From NCBI RefSeq assembly GCF_030272615.1, contig NC_081415.1, positions 232,881,303 to 232,945,302 of the forward strand: a stretch of 64,000 nucleotides of DNA, read 5' to 3'. Position 1 is the stretch's first letter. The number at the start of each line of letters is the position of its first letter. The stretch is from Cryptomeria japonica. Its lineage: Eukaryota; Streptophyta; Pinopsida; Cupressales; Cupressaceae. Shown piece by piece: positions 33,501-46,133 of the stretch. The notes below the pieces were generated by a model that worked only from the letters and a program-made list of their open reading frames with translations, ran no database searches and was not told the DNA's origin. Made by a program: the position numbers and the translations under genes.

Positions 33501-36310
33501 AGAATGTTAGATGTGTTGGGACTCATTAAAATTGAGTCAAGTTTAGAGACCCATTTCAAAATTTTTCTCTGCATGTCAAAAAAGTACCTAAATGAGTCAG
33601 TTTGAATGGCCTAGTTAGAGAGGGTAAAGTGGAGCCAGTTGATTTTCAAGGGGTAAGGCTCGGGATTCATGTCCTACACCTTTCATTTGGCCTATGAAGT
33701 GATGTACAACTTTTAGAATTCAGTTTGGATAAGTTTATGAGGTACCCATTTTGAGGGGTAAGCTGAAAGTGCATTTTAGGCATAAATGCAGATTTTATTG
33801 AGTAGCCTACTTTGAGTGTTTGTATCTTTTGCCCTATTGGTCGTCATGGAGAAATTTAAAATGGATTCAATTTTATGCATAAATGCGAGTCAGCCTACAA
33901 AATTTCAAGTCTTGATGAATCCATCTGCTCAGTTTTTGAAGATCAATCTGTTTGTAGTTTCTATGTTTTGGCAAGTCCTTGTTTCGACAGCTAGTCGGAG
34001 CCCTGTTTCGCACAAGTGTAAAAGTTGCCTCAGTGGGTGTCATGCCAAAATGTTTCTTCCAAGTTAATGCTGATATAAATGATGAGCTACGTTTCAAGTT
34101 TCAAGCCTCTACCAATCCGTTTGATCAATTTTCAAAAGGGTTCATTTAACCATCATTTTTAGTTGTCCGTACTTTCAGTGGTATATCAGTTAAAGTAGCT
34201 ATTTTCATGAGCACGCCATTTGCATCCAGTCAGGCTTTTGGTTGAACTGAGAATTCAAAGATTTAGTATGTTTTCAAGGTACCTGTGTTCCAAATTTGAG
34301 GGTCTACGGAGGTCATTTGATATTTTTGAGAAGGGCATCATGTGTTGCCGGAACATTGACTTCATTAGGTCCGCAGTGTTGACAAAGCCAGTTGGTCATT
34401 TTCGCCAATTAATATCTCTTCACTTGGGACTCGTCTTGAGAAACCACTTGGTAGTGTTCATGCATGTATATCAGACTACACGCCCGTCAGATGGCGAGGT
34501 CTGGAAAGGTGTTTTGACCACTTTGAAAATTACGCCTTCGCGATTAAATGCAAAAATGTGGCGTAATTGCCTGAAGGTTGCAAATTTCAGTCTGATGATC
34601 CAAAAATGATGCCGATCATTTCTAGAGGTGTGTTTAAGGTGTTTGAAGCATTTCGAAGGCCAGTCGCTTGAAAACAAAATTTTTTTTAGTCGGACCCACT
34701 TTGGGGCTCGACCTGGCTCATGCCTGTGTCTAATTTTTGTGGCGAGTTGTTCTTATTTCATGGCATGCAATCTCCCATTTGACAAATGATGATGCTAGAG
34801 AAAGTTGCAGACTAGATATTTGTTATTCTAATAATTGTGAAGAGAATACAGTTAGAGATCGGCAAGGAGATTATGGCTAGCAAAGTGAATATAAAACATT
34901 ATTTTTAACTCTGATATCATTGGCTACTGAATCACCGAAATTTTCGGCACAAGTGTGGCTGCTGTAGTCTCCAGATAGTAAGATTATTCTATGTGCTATC
35001 ACAGACCCTGAAGTGAGAAGGTCCTACATTCTTATAAAGTTTTATCTTTTAAATGATGTACGCATTTGCTCTAACTATCAAAGCCATGTCTTCAAAGCCT
35101 GTGATGATATCATATCTTGTGTTTTGAAAATTTCAGCTCCACGCTTTGCACTAGGTTTTCAAGATCACTTTAGAGCTGCTTTGAGGCATTCGCAGAGATC
35201 TTGGAGCCCACTTCTTTCCTTTTCTGTGTTCATTACTAAATTCAAGAGAAGGCAAAATAGCTTATGTTTGAATATGCTAGGCCATATGTTTTACATTGCA
35301 TGAGAAAGAGTTCATAGACAATGACTTTGAGACTGCATCTTCCTGGAAATTCACATCCTCTGACAAGTGGTGACAATGAAAGCACAGATGGAAGAAACTT
35401 CCAACAAATGCAATGTTGGTAGTTTTCTATTCCATTTTATCCTCCATGTGAAACATCTGGCAAGGCGGGGTGTTTGGAGTGTGGCGTGGGCATCCTTCAG
35501 CATCCTCCTCCTCACGTGCCCTCCCATCTCCCTCCAAGCTAGACGTGGTAAGCTAAGGAATAAAACTTTAAACCCAATGCAATGCTGGGTGTAAAGCTAG
35601 TACCCTATGTAAAAGGGTGTTGAAAGTTTCAAAACCCCCCATAGCAGCAATGCCTCCTCCTGCGTGATGTCTTGAGGAAGGCAGAAATCGCCAAAGCCAA
35701 ATGGAAACATTCCTCCCTCTCACGTGGCATGGTAAAGCAATTTTTGTCTCCAGCGAATGCAATTAACAGTTGTTTTCCCTCCTTCATCGTGGTATCCTCC
35801 AAGCAAAAACATGGCAAATAGAAGATGGCATGAAGCTGATGTCTTTCCTGTGTGGAGAGTAGGAAAGTAGGGAGGTTTAAAATCAATGCAGTTGATTGGT
35901 GAAAAGCCAATTTCCCCCCTCTGCTGTGGAGATTGGAAGCATTTCAGAAGTTTATGTAAATGCAAATTGGAAGTGCAGGTCGTGGTTATTATAAATTTCA
36001 GCAAATGGAGTGGGCGATATAAATTCTTCAAACAAAATGTAATGTGTAGGTGTGAGCCAAAGTCCACAGCTATTTCTAAAGTCCTCCTCCTAAGTGGCGT
36101 TAAAGTCTGCAGATGAGGGTTTCAAAAACAAAAAAACTCAAGCAAACACCACTGGTAGCCATGAAAGTCTCAGACAAAGCTTCAGAAAATGCATTCTCAG
36201 GAAAATGAATTATCCCACATTTGCTGGGAAGTGGGGTATTTTGATATTTATAAGCAAGAACACACACATCTAATATGTCAAAGCCATCAAGGTTTTTAAC
36301 AGATGGTGCC
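33501..36310. other. Unassigned block, possibly an old LTR
   Basis: No coding frame. It could be a long degenerate LTR: TGTTGGGACTC at 33516, and GGTTTTTAACAGATGGTGCCCG near 36287-36308, where TGGTGCCCG resembles a primer site. No second copy is in the window, so this is not established. Confidence 0.25.
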
Positions 36311-36950
36311 CGTTGAGCGCCCAAGGCGGACCCCACGTGAGTGGGTGTGGATCCCAAGGTGACTGAGGAGGTGACAGATGGCGACAGGTGGACCCCATGT
36401 GGACACGCTTCTCAAGGAAAACAGTCAAAATTTTGCAGAGAAAGGCCAACTTAACTAGCGAGCAGGTTTGGAGCAGATCGATGGTCGACGTGACTTTGCA
36501 AAGGCGAGATGCATGCAAGTCAAGCCCTGTGAAATGGAGAAAAGCTCAAGTAGATTGTGAAAAGTTAAAGAGTGAGCAATTTCGGAGGATCCGATGGCTT
36601 GCGTGACTTCGTGACCCGAAGATGCAAGATCGTTAGCCATCGCGAAATGGCGAAAGATAGGTGGCAGGTCCAGGTGGAAGTCCGACTCATGGGTCCTGTC
36701 TAGTGGCAATGATGTGGCGCTGAGGTGGTGCACAGGTGGCGGGTCCAGTCAGAGGTCTAGCAGGCGGGTCCCGTCCCAGTGGCGGTGATGTGGCGCACAT
36801 GTGGCGTACAGGTGGACAGACAAGCAAGCAGACACATGGCGGTGATGAGGTGTTAGTTGAGGTGGCACCCAGTAGACCCTACAAACCAATTAGAGGCCAC
36901 CACGTGGCAAAGCATTAGAGCACAAAAGGGCCAAAAATCAAAGTTAAATG
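36311..36950. other. GTGG-rich, GC-rich stretch with G-box-like words
   Basis: Repeated GTGGCGGTGATG, AGGTGGCGGGTCC, CAGGTGGAC words and CACGTG cores (about 36334 and 36900). Composition differs sharply from the AT-rich surroundings. No gene supported. Confidence 0.4.
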
Positions 36951-39900
36951 CATATTAAACATATAGTTGAAACTATATTAAAAAATGGAAAATTTAAATG
37001 ATGTGCACACATGAGGAATTAATTCGCTCAGGGCTCAATTTTTGGCCAAAATATGAAGTATTATATGTTTCCGGAAAGCTCTCGGAGTGAGGAATCCAAT
37101 TATGCAGTCAATTTTGACAAAGATTAGATATTTTGGGAGTAGTTTACACGGGAGTGAAATTAAGTTGGAGAAAGGGGACACTTGGCTTGTTTTGATGAAA
37201 CCTAATTTGTTCCCTCTTCTTTCTTATTCCAATTTTCTTCTCAATGGTAAGGGTTCCAGAAATTTGGAAAAAGGCTCCAGATTTGATGGCTTCCAATTTT
37301 GAGTTCTCTTCAATATTGTATAGGGCAGGGTTTTTCTCTTGAGTAATAGAGTTCTTTCTTGCTGTAGATGTTTTGCTGCAGGTTCTTGTGTATGTAAGGC
37401 ATGCATAACTTCACATAGAATTCATCTTTGGATGTATTTATTGTTGTTACAAATTGAAGGCCTTGAGGAGGTTTGAAGTTTGTCAATTTCAAGGAGGTTG
37501 TAGTGATTGTTGCAGGTAATCTTCAAGGAGGAATTTAAATTTTGTAATACATCATAGATAATGGGATATACATTTTTGCAGATCTAATGGTTTTGTGAAT
37601 GAGTTGGGTAATGCATTTTCGTAAGGCATTAATGTAGGGATATTAATAATGAAGATGGGTTTGCAGTATATGCTATCATTTATAGTTTGATATATGACTT
37701 TATTGCCCTTAGATAAGGCACTGGTCTCACAAGTTTTGGGGATGTTCTCAGAGCAATATAAAAATTAAAAGATAAATCTATTTCCCTTTATGTTTAGGGG
37801 TTTGTGTTCCATTCTTTCCAAGCTCTATTTCATCTTATTGTTTGTACAGATCTAGCCAATCTGTAGTGTTTCCTAGCCTGTTGAGCTTGTGAAATGATCT
37901 ATCTGCTTATAGTTGATGCAGTTGTGTGTTTGTAATTGTTGTAATCAAAGCATCAAAGGGTGTCCCCCCTAGGTCTAGCAGAACCTGAAGTGTAGGAGGA
38001 TCAATTAGGATCCTATGTTATGTTGTCCAAGCCCTGATGTGTTTTGTAGACTGAAATTGGCCATTTCATAGAAGGATTGTAGGTGTTCTTGGGTTATCAC
38101 TTTTGGTGAACAACAAGATGTTAATGGGGAATTTAGAGTGATATTAGGGGGGGGGCAGGGGTCAAATGGGCTTCCACCTTTGCGTGGTTGGCCATGTTAA
38201 GTAGAGAATATTAAACTATTCTTGAAACAAATAGAAGCTCAATAAGGTAACACACTTTTCAATATTTCATTATGCTCCACTGTTAATCTTATTGATGCTA
38301 AGAATCTTGTTTGTAGGTTACATATTCAGTGTTGCAGGTTGTGAACATGCTTCTACGAGATAGTTCCCCATTACAAGTGAATGCATGCCTCATTGGTTTT
38401 GTGAGTTTATTTTGTTCTAGAATAGACACACTTTCTCTGTTCACTCCTTAACATTTGTTCATTTTGTTTTAGAATAGACACACTGCCTCATTTTGTTCAT
38501 TCATTATTCATTTTGAGTTTATTTTGGGTCGAATTTGAAGAAAGAGCATGCATAAAAGGAGGTGGAACTGCTGGAAACTGACTGTTAAATTAAGTTATTG
38601 ATTCTTCACTAAAACCCATGGATCCTGATTCTGATTCTACCTAGGTCCTAGTCCGAGCCTGATTACCCTTGGATTCCTCCAAGGTCCTTCGTAGGTGGCT
38701 GGGTCTTCTCACAATTATCAACTGATGTTGAACTTTAACCCTCAGGATTACCAACTTACCCTTCAACACTAAGCCCTCTCAAGGGACCAAAACTTGACTT
38801 CAACCTTCCCAACTTAGTTTGCCACTTCCTAGGGTCTTCTCATACCTCAAAAACCACGATTCAACATAATTAAAACTCCCAAATGATTGGTTTATACCCA
38901 AACCCCAAACTAGGTACCAACTAGGCTTATTTCCCCGACTAGGTCTCCAAACCCTAATTTATGGACTTAACTTCCAAAATTCCCAAAACACTTGGAAAAA
39001 AAATTCACATATTTAGATACCCTTTTCAGAGTTACACATATTCAAATACTATTTTCAGAGTTACACAACATATCAAAAATAATCACACTACTCCTTTGGA
39101 CCAACTGTACGAAATGATGACTTTTACCCCAAAACTAGGCCTAATTAGGCCACTTTTACAAAGCAAGTACCCAAAAAACTTACAAACAAGACTCAAAACC
39201 CAAAAAATGTCTTGATTTACCTTCAAAAACAAAGTATTTTCATGCCCATTCAAAGAGCCATGCTCATTTATTACCCCAAAACACAAACCCTCATTTCTAA
39301 GAACAAAAACTAGGGCCTTCTCAAAATGAACTCCACAAACACTTCCAATACAAAAAAAAGTTTGTCTCACCTTTAATTCAACATATATTAACACATTCCA
39401 TTAGAAAAACATACCCTCATTAAGGAAAATCTTTAGATCAAATACATGGTACCATGCACCCCCTACTCACACAACACACAACTTGCTCATTTGGTGATGA
39501 CCATTCAAACATTCATGCTTCTCTTGCCCACATATGGTTAGTATATATTATTTTACAACATATTGGACCAATTCCACAAGCCACAATAGAAACAAAAAGT
39601 GGAATGGGTCATTCATCCATAATAAACCCCAAAATCCAATAAAAACTGTCAAATAACAACCTTCAGGACAATCACAATTTTGGTGCACAAAATGATTGAT
39701 TAAACCTTCAAAATGAATTTAAATTATTCTCAAAACATCCACCAAACACTTTCCAATGGGTGCAGATCAATATGAAGAAATAAAACCACAATATGCTTCA
39801 GATTTCACTCATGAATGCAAGGAAAACGTTGAATTTTTATTACAACAATTTGTTTTCACATAGATCAACCTTCAAATCAACATCTGAAACCTCTCCACAT

Positions 39901-39999
39901 GTGAGAATGAGGTTTTTAAACACTATTATGATTCCTTATGATAAGCCTTCTCATGCATTCTTGTAGCTATTCCATCTTTATATTCTTGATAATGAAGTA
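36951..39999. other. Unassigned AT-rich interval
   Basis: Only short frames without recognisable content. A G-run (AGGGGGGGGGCAGGGG near 38147) resembles a polypurine tract but no LTR was found after it. Local duplication of TTTTCAGAGTTACACA at 39023 and 39053. Confidence 0.35.
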
Positions 40000-40830
40000 C
40001 CTACTGCGCTTAATCCTTTGTAAGCTCATTGATATTAATGCTGCTGATATTAATCCTTTGTAATCTACAAAAGTCAACCCAATGGTAACACCGAAAAGTA
40101 GAAGCATGTGATTGGGATAGCATATACCATTTAAGTCCATCGGCAGAACACACACTAGTGGCAATGGAGAAATCTTGTATTGCCGATAGCCGATGAGGCT
40201 ATCGGCAAGACTTATCCCAAAGGACACTGGCACAAAGTAAAATGCATCGGCAAAGGTTATGGCGATAAAGGGCCATCGGTGTAGAGAAAAGAAGTCGGGA
40301 AAAAAAAATGTTGGGGAAGATTGGAATTCTGACGAACACCACAAGATAACCGACGATGTTGCCATACCTGCGATGACAAAAACATTGTAGGATGCAGCCT
40401 CGTCCATGGTTGTAATCATCAAAATTCTGACATCTCCTTGAAGATGGTCCATCAATAGAACACACACTAGCGACAATGGAGAAATCATGTCTTGCCGATA
40501 GCTGATGAGGCTTTCGGTAAGACTTATCTTGATGGACACTACCAAACTAATACATCGGCAAAGGTTACGGCGATAAATAAAGGGTCATCAGAAGAAGGTT
40601 ACGATGATAAAGGATGCAATGAGGTCGGAATTTTGACATCTCCTCGTAAAAAAAACATGCTGTAGGTGCATAAAAAGTTTTGACGTGGTGTCATCTGAAT
40701 CTCAATGTGAATCCCGTCATCGGAATCACCGACGCAAAAATAGCGGCGAACAAATACATTAGAATTTTGATGTTTGGTTGTCTGAGTTCCGACAAACGGT
40801 CGTTGGAAAACTGCTCAAAATGTACTAGTG
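40000..40830 (-). repeat. CCGAT/ATCGG-rich repeat, right inverted copy
   Basis: Two ~310-bp direct units (around 40130-40210 and 40440-40530) share GATGAGGC-TATCGGCAAGAC-like words. The minus strand resembles 11640-12310. The open minus frame 39967-40545 follows the repeat and has no protein-like support. Confidence 0.6.
40801..40830 (-). other. Candidate CACTA terminus
   Basis: Minus strand starts CACTAGTACATTTTGAGC at 40830 and is followed by Gly/Cyt-rich subterminal words. A CACTA pentamer end fits En/Spm elements; the partner end was not found. Confidence 0.4.
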
Positions 40831-41159
40831 AATGGTGCTATTTGTTTTGTTAGATTATACTCCAATTTTCTGTACCAAGCCTCCAAATTTAGATATTTAG
40901 GTTTGCACTCACGGGACCATATCTGCACATCTAGACTCTAGTTTTCACAAACTAGATATCATTGGAAATCTAGTGAATTTATCTATGTAGATGCCAAGTC
41001 TATTTTTCCATATTTTTTTTGAGGTACATTTTATTCATATTTTTGTGTTTTCACTATCAATTCAATTACTTGGACATTTTGGCACTTGAAATGGATCTAT
41101 TTGTTGGAGAGGGTTGTATTTTATCTACCTTACATGTGCCCAGGTTTTTGGCATGTGGT
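40831..41159. other. Unassigned AT-rich interval
   Basis: No frame or repeat that I can support; it may be leader sequence of copia remnant C. Confidence 0.3.
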
Positions 41160-41180
41160 TATTTCATTTGAGGAGATGTC

Positions 41181-41417
41181 ATGGGTTTTTCTATCCATCC
41201 TTCTGCTATCAACTTGGTAAAGGGCAATTATGATTCTTGGCAAAATGATATCCTAGCACATCTCAGGTGGCTAGATATTTCAATGTCTTATTTGTATGGA
41301 TTCATACCTAAACCAACCACATTAGGAGGTAGATTATCTTGGGATAATATCATATACCATGTTGTAGGAGTGATTTGTTGTAGTGTTGATCATGACACTA
41401 TGTACATGCTATATTAG
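41181..41417 (+). pseudogene. gag: Copia gag N-terminal fragment
   Basis: 78 open codons with LVKGNYDSWQNDILAHLRW and the LYGFIPKP and W...V blocks typical of copia gag polyproteins (UBN2/gag families). Truncated by a stop; frame decays beyond. Confidence 0.6.
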
Positions 41418-42516
41418 ACCTTGACTGTCCCTACACACTTTGGACTAGAGTTTGGGAGATGCATGGAGACCCTCATATCTCTCCATTGCCAAAGGATCTT
41501 GCAACAAATTGTCTTCTTCCATTTGTACATGCAAATTCTATGCCCTCTGATAATGATACTTTAGGGAGCTTGAGTATATCATAGGTATTGCATGTTCTAA
41601 TGGATCAAAGGCCTATCTTCATAATCCTACTCTGCACATTGAGATACCATTTCAATCATCTTCATCTTCTTTTGTTTTTGATTAGATTTGCATTAACACA
41701 TGCATGATCCTCATTGATTTAGTGTAGCAAGACATTGTTCTTTCATACATGAGTACTTTGGATTCGTATCTTATAGACATATCATGATTTTTTGTTGATT
41801 CTCATGTTGCATATTTGGAGGATTATTTTGAGGATATTCATCTCCTCTTTGTTGATAGCCACATCAGTGTTGTCAGCCCACCTTCATCACCCATTGAGCT
41901 TGTTCTTCATCGGTTTTTACAAAGTCCCAATTTTTTACCTCCTACATTAATTGGTCATGTACTTGATTAGTTTTTGGCATTACCATCTTTCATGGACACA
42001 ACAATATTTGAGTACTTTTTAGGGGCACACAATATCTGGATTTGGATTCCTACTTCTTCCAGTTTATGGGAGTGGTTTCTCATATCTCTAGTGGATTTAT
42101 TTCTTCCTTTGTGAAGAAATGTTGTTGTTTAGAGGAAGTAGATCATGTTCTATCTTTAGGTGTTCATCATTGGAATGAGAGCTACTTCTTCATTGAGGCG
42201 ATTCCTATCCTTATTTTTTTTCTCTATGGGAGGATATTTATTGTACTTTGTGATAGAAGCAGTCCTTGGGGGGTCACATTGAGTCCTCCTTCTTTCCTTC
42301 TTTAATTAGTGAATTTATTGTATTTTTTCTCTTTTGGAGAGGAGTTTTCTCCCATTAGGTTTTTCTCCTTTTCTTCGATTGTGATAGTTGCATTTGTTTG
42401 CATTAGTTTGCACATGAGTAATTGCTCAAACCTTTATTTTTGAGACTCATTCATGCATGTATTTTGCATTCATCTTTAGTTTTATAGCTAATACTAGAAG
42501 TTAGTCTTAAGGGGGG

Positions 42517-42892
42517 TGTTCAATTAATTAGGACATTATCTAATTATGTCCTTTAATTACTTTTCCACATGATTTAAACTTAGGTGCTTTTTTAAAATCT
42601 AGAATTATGCTTTTCTAATTTAAATTCACTTAGTGGTACTTTATTTTAGCCATAGTTGTGTTTTATTTAGCTCCTCTTTGCTTTTCTTTAGTTCTCCCAA
42701 TTTTAGGATTAGGGAATTTCTTGCTTTCTATAAAGCAAGCCTTCATGCATTATAATAAAAAATTCTTTTGTGCAATCAATATAAAATTATCAAGTTGTTG
42801 AGCATATCATTCTCTCTTGATCTCTCTTATGTGATCGTTGTTTTTCTTGCAGATGATCCTTGGCTCTTGTGGTTTTATCATCAACTTCTACA
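42517..42892 (+). repeat. LTR of copia remnant C
   Basis: TGTTCAATTAATTAGG to TTCTACA, 376 bp. It is preceded by TTAAGGGGGG (polypurine tract) and followed directly by TGGTATCAAAGATC, a primer site matching initiator-methionine type. Having both neighbours on one LTR suggests recombination between tandem copies. Confidence 0.7.
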
Positions 42893-43201
42893 TGGTATCA
42901 AAGATCAATATTTTCTCCTACAATTATGTCCTTACAGATCCAAATTTTTTCCACATACTTCTTTATAGTAGCTAGGACCTCCAATTAATGATAGGATTGA
43001 ATAAGATATTGACAGAATTTGGTATTTGTATGTAATAAAGTTAGGAACTTTGTAAAATATAATAGGTAGTTGTATTTTTGTCCTTAGGGAAGTAGAGGTC
43101 GCATATATGAGGCCATCTATTTTTGTCCAAAGTTGAAGTAGTAGCTTTTATGTTGCTGAGGTAGCTTGCAATTGAATGACATAGGTTATATGCCTCAATA
43201 T
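42893..43201. other. Short interval after LTR C
   Basis: Starts with a primer-site-like TGGTATCAAAG; otherwise no supported content. Forms the left flank of element D (duplication AATCT at 43202-43206). Confidence 0.4.
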
Positions 43202-43598
43202 AATCTCGTAGAGGTGAAAAATTAGGGTTTCCACAATTAGATGTATGAAAACCACTAATTTATGCTTAGGGACCTCTACATTAAAGAGGGAGGGTAAACC
43301 CAATGGATTTAGCCACAAACCAGTAAGGACAAGGACTGAGAATTCTATTGGATTTACCAAGTTTGATTTGAGTTTCCCTCTTTTAAGTTGAATTGTAAAA
43401 ATGCTAAAATTAGGGTAAATGTGTTGGAATTGATGTAAAAATGCATGAACAATAAGATATAGTTGTTAGATCGAGCCATGAAAATGGATCTGAGAAATAT
43501 AAATGTATTTGAATCTTCTCCCAAAGGGAGATCCTAATTTTTTGGGATCAGTGTGGTGGTTGCTTTGGTCCTCCACACTTTTCACATTCCAATGGGGG

Positions 43599-45040
43599 TG
43601 TTGGCATTTGCATGAAGATTGCATTAATGATATGTTATGTTGTCATTGATGTCAATTGAACAGGTAATGATATTTATGATATTAGTAATATTGTTGTTAT
43701 TATTGATATTGTCTTGTAAACAGTAGGAAGAGCTTTGAGGAAGATGTTGTAAACCGGTATATAAGTATGTGAGTTGAACCGGTAACCGTTGTATAAGGTT
43801 AAACCCTTTCTATGCAATGTAATTGGTAAACCCTACCAGTTGTTTTTGTTAAACCCTAACTGATTAAGTTTGATGAAATGGTTATGTTGTTTTATTATCT
43901 GATGATGAGCAGTAATGATGGTGACACATGTGGTCATTGTATGAAGATAAGTTCAGATTGTTTTGGCGCATTTGTTTGATTGTCTAGGGAATGAGAAAAT
44001 TGGATTGCATCTAATGCAAAGCGCGTGATGAGTTACAAGTCCGATGAAGCGGTGATCATGGAGCGGTTGGAATTTTCTTGAAGAATGTGTATAGATTGCT
44101 ATGTAAATCCAATGGTCACACTTGAACTGATTTGTTTGTAATTTCTAAGAGAGAATTAGGTTTTTGTTGTGTTACCGATCTAATTGATTTGTATTTAAGG
44201 TCGATGAAGTTGTTTTGTAAAAAGAGTTGGCAAGGTGTTGGAAAAAATCAGTTGAGTGTGTGGTTGCCTAACCAGAGAATGGATCTGCAGTTTGTGTAAA
44301 GGTAGATTGAAGCTTAAAAGGATTTGATCAAGCAAATGTAGTGCTATTCAAACAGATCAAGAAAAACCTGTTGTCTTCTAACAATCACAACAGAATTGAA
44401 ATCCCCTAATCGGGTAAGCTCTAACAAGCTTGGTTATTTTTTAAATCCTCTAACAAGGTGGTCCATTAGCTTGGATTCTCAAATCCTCTATCGAGGTTAC
44501 TCCTAATAGGGTAATTTCTTTTTATCAAGGCATTTGTAAATCCCTTAACCGGGTGATTCATAACAGGATCAGGTCTTAACAGGACTTATTGTAAAAGCTT
44601 TAAGAGGCTTGGCTCCTAACAGGGCAAACTTTAGAAGAGTTCAAATAGCTATCTTGTGAGTCTCATCTCACTATGGTTTTTACCTATTTGGGTTTTCCAA
44701 GTATAAACATTTGTGTCATGTGGTGAATGTTTTTGTGGTTATGATCTTATTTGTTGATTTGATTAATTTCTGATAAGGCATGATAATTGGAAGCATTGAG
44801 AGATGGAGTGTGTTGATATATGATTAAGAATTTGGATGTTTACTAGATTGAAGTTGTTTACTACTAAGTTGTTATAACAGTTAACCGGTTGATGTTGAGT
44901 ATTCCTATGAGTATTGATCTTGACAGTGATAAGTTTACTTTGTATGATTGAGTTAGAGTTTGGGAAGTTTGTATCAGTTTTTCAGTTTACTGATTCACGC
45001 CCCCCTCTCAGTAATCTACCAGATACTTATTCTTTTAACA
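43599..45040 (+). repeat. 5' LTR of element E
   Basis: 1,442 bp. The segment 44400-44640 is a series of mini-hairpins (for example AAGCTCTAACAAGCTT, CCTCTATCGAGG, CCCTTAACCGGG). Ends TTCTTTTAACA. Confidence 0.85.
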
Positions 45041-45179
45041 TACCATCAATTGGTACTAGTGCATCTTAGTTCCTCTTAAATCTAAAGCCTAACAACTTGA
45101 GGAAAAGATCTTGCAGATCATGATGAAGAAGGAAGGTCCAAAGTTCAACAAAGATAACTATAGGATATGAAGTGACAGA

Positions 45180-46115
45180 ATGAAGACTTACATCAAGAGT
45201 CTGGGAAGTCAGTATTGGGATCATGTAGAAACTCAATATATTGCACCTACTGGAACTCTGACTGATGATCAGAAGAAAGAGCAACAAGAAAATCATCAAG
45301 CATTGGAGGCTATTATTAGTTCCCTGTCTGATGCTGAATATGTAGATGTTCATGGTCTTGAAACTGCATATGAAGTATGGAAAAAACTTGAAGAGATTTA
45401 TAGCGGTGATGAACATGTTAAGATTGTTAAAGAGGAGAGCCTAAGAGGAAAATTTGATGACATGCGAATGTCCGAAGGTGAGAACATCCAACAGTATGGT
45501 CAAAGGATAAAAGAGATAGTTGGTGAAATAAAGAGTGCATGAGGGAAAGTGAAAGATGCCACAGTGATCAATAAGGTATTGAGAACCCTACTATTGGTCT
45601 ATGCTATTAGAGTTGAAGCTATTCAGGAGTTGAAGTCCATTGACAAAACTTAGGTAACTCTTGACTCTATCATTGGCAAACTTACTACTTTTGAATTAAA
45701 CGGTTATGATGGTAGTGTACAAAAATCAGAATCTGCATTTAGAGCTTCTGTCTCTAACCCATCTGTGAGAAAAAGTAGAGATACTTGTCATGGCTATGAA
45801 TCTAGATCCAACAGAGATGCTGATGATGAAGACAACCTAGTGAAACTTGAAGCATTGTTGGCAAAACGACTGCCTAGAGGAACTGGGAAATACAGAGGTA
45901 AACTACCTTTAAAATGTTTTGCATGCAACAAGATTGGTCATATAGCAGCTAATTGTCCTAACGGTGAAAATGAATAGAAGAGAGACAAATTAAAGAAGTA
46001 TAAGGGTAAAGGCAAGAGAGATTGTCTTATAGCGGTTGATAGTGGTATCACTAATGATGAATCCGATGATGATGCTAGTGAAGATATTGTGTTTGTAGCT
46101 ATTAAGGAAGAGATA
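45180..46115 (+). pseudogene. gag: gag of element E
   Basis: One frame with stops near 45540, 45651, 45975 and 46122. Copia gag blocks: QALEAIISSLSDAEY, AYEVWKKLEEIYSG, LRGKFDDMRMSEGE, then a standard zinc knuckle CFACNKIGHIAANC (C-X2-C-X4-H-X4-C) near 45916. After it a Lys-rich and acidic linker leads to protease in the same frame. Forms the particle shell and binds element RNA. Confidence 0.85.
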
Positions 46116-46133
46116 TCAGACTAGAAGGCACTG

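Larger units (their letters stand above)
11640..40830. mobile_element. Candidate CACTA-type DNA transposon remnant hosting the SET pseudogene and element B
   Basis: The right end reads, from outside inward, CACTAGTACATTTTGAGC, followed by blocks such as CCGTTTGTCGG, GCGTCGGTGATTCCGATG and GATAAGTCTTAC. Inverted copies of the inner blocks occur at 11640-12310, for example GATAAGTCTTATAGATAGCC near 12075 against GATAAGTCTTACCGAAAGCC on the minus strand near 40520. Long subterminal repeats in inverted orientation and a CACTA terminus are hallmarks of the En/Spm superfamily. The left terminus was not found, so both the boundary and the 3-bp duplication are unproven. No clear transposase is seen, only one exon (15144-15474) resembling plant Ptta/En/Spm proteins. 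Confidence 0.35.
41160..42892 (+). mobile_element. Copia remnant C (gag scrap, 3' end and LTR)
   Basis: A gag N-terminus (41181-41417) is followed by about 0.65 kb of stop-ridden sequence. Next comes a 3' end (about 42200-42516) similar in wording to element G after its pol (CCTTGGGGGGTC, TTTGGAGAGGAGTTTTCTCC), a polypurine tract and an LTR. Pol is missing, so the copy is internally deleted. Confidence 0.6.

Noticed and set aside
33516-36300. Full gypsy LTR
   Set aside because: TG start and a primer-site-like word exist, but there is no second copy, no interior genes and no duplication; left as unassigned.
38140-38170. Polypurine tract of another LTR element
   Set aside because: G-run present but no LTR with TG start or partner copy found after it.
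39967-40545. 192-codon hydrophobic minus-strand frame
   Set aside because: It follows the CCGAT repeat; a similar frame appears in the opposite copy at 12016-12267, and the residues are repeat-driven rather than protein-like.
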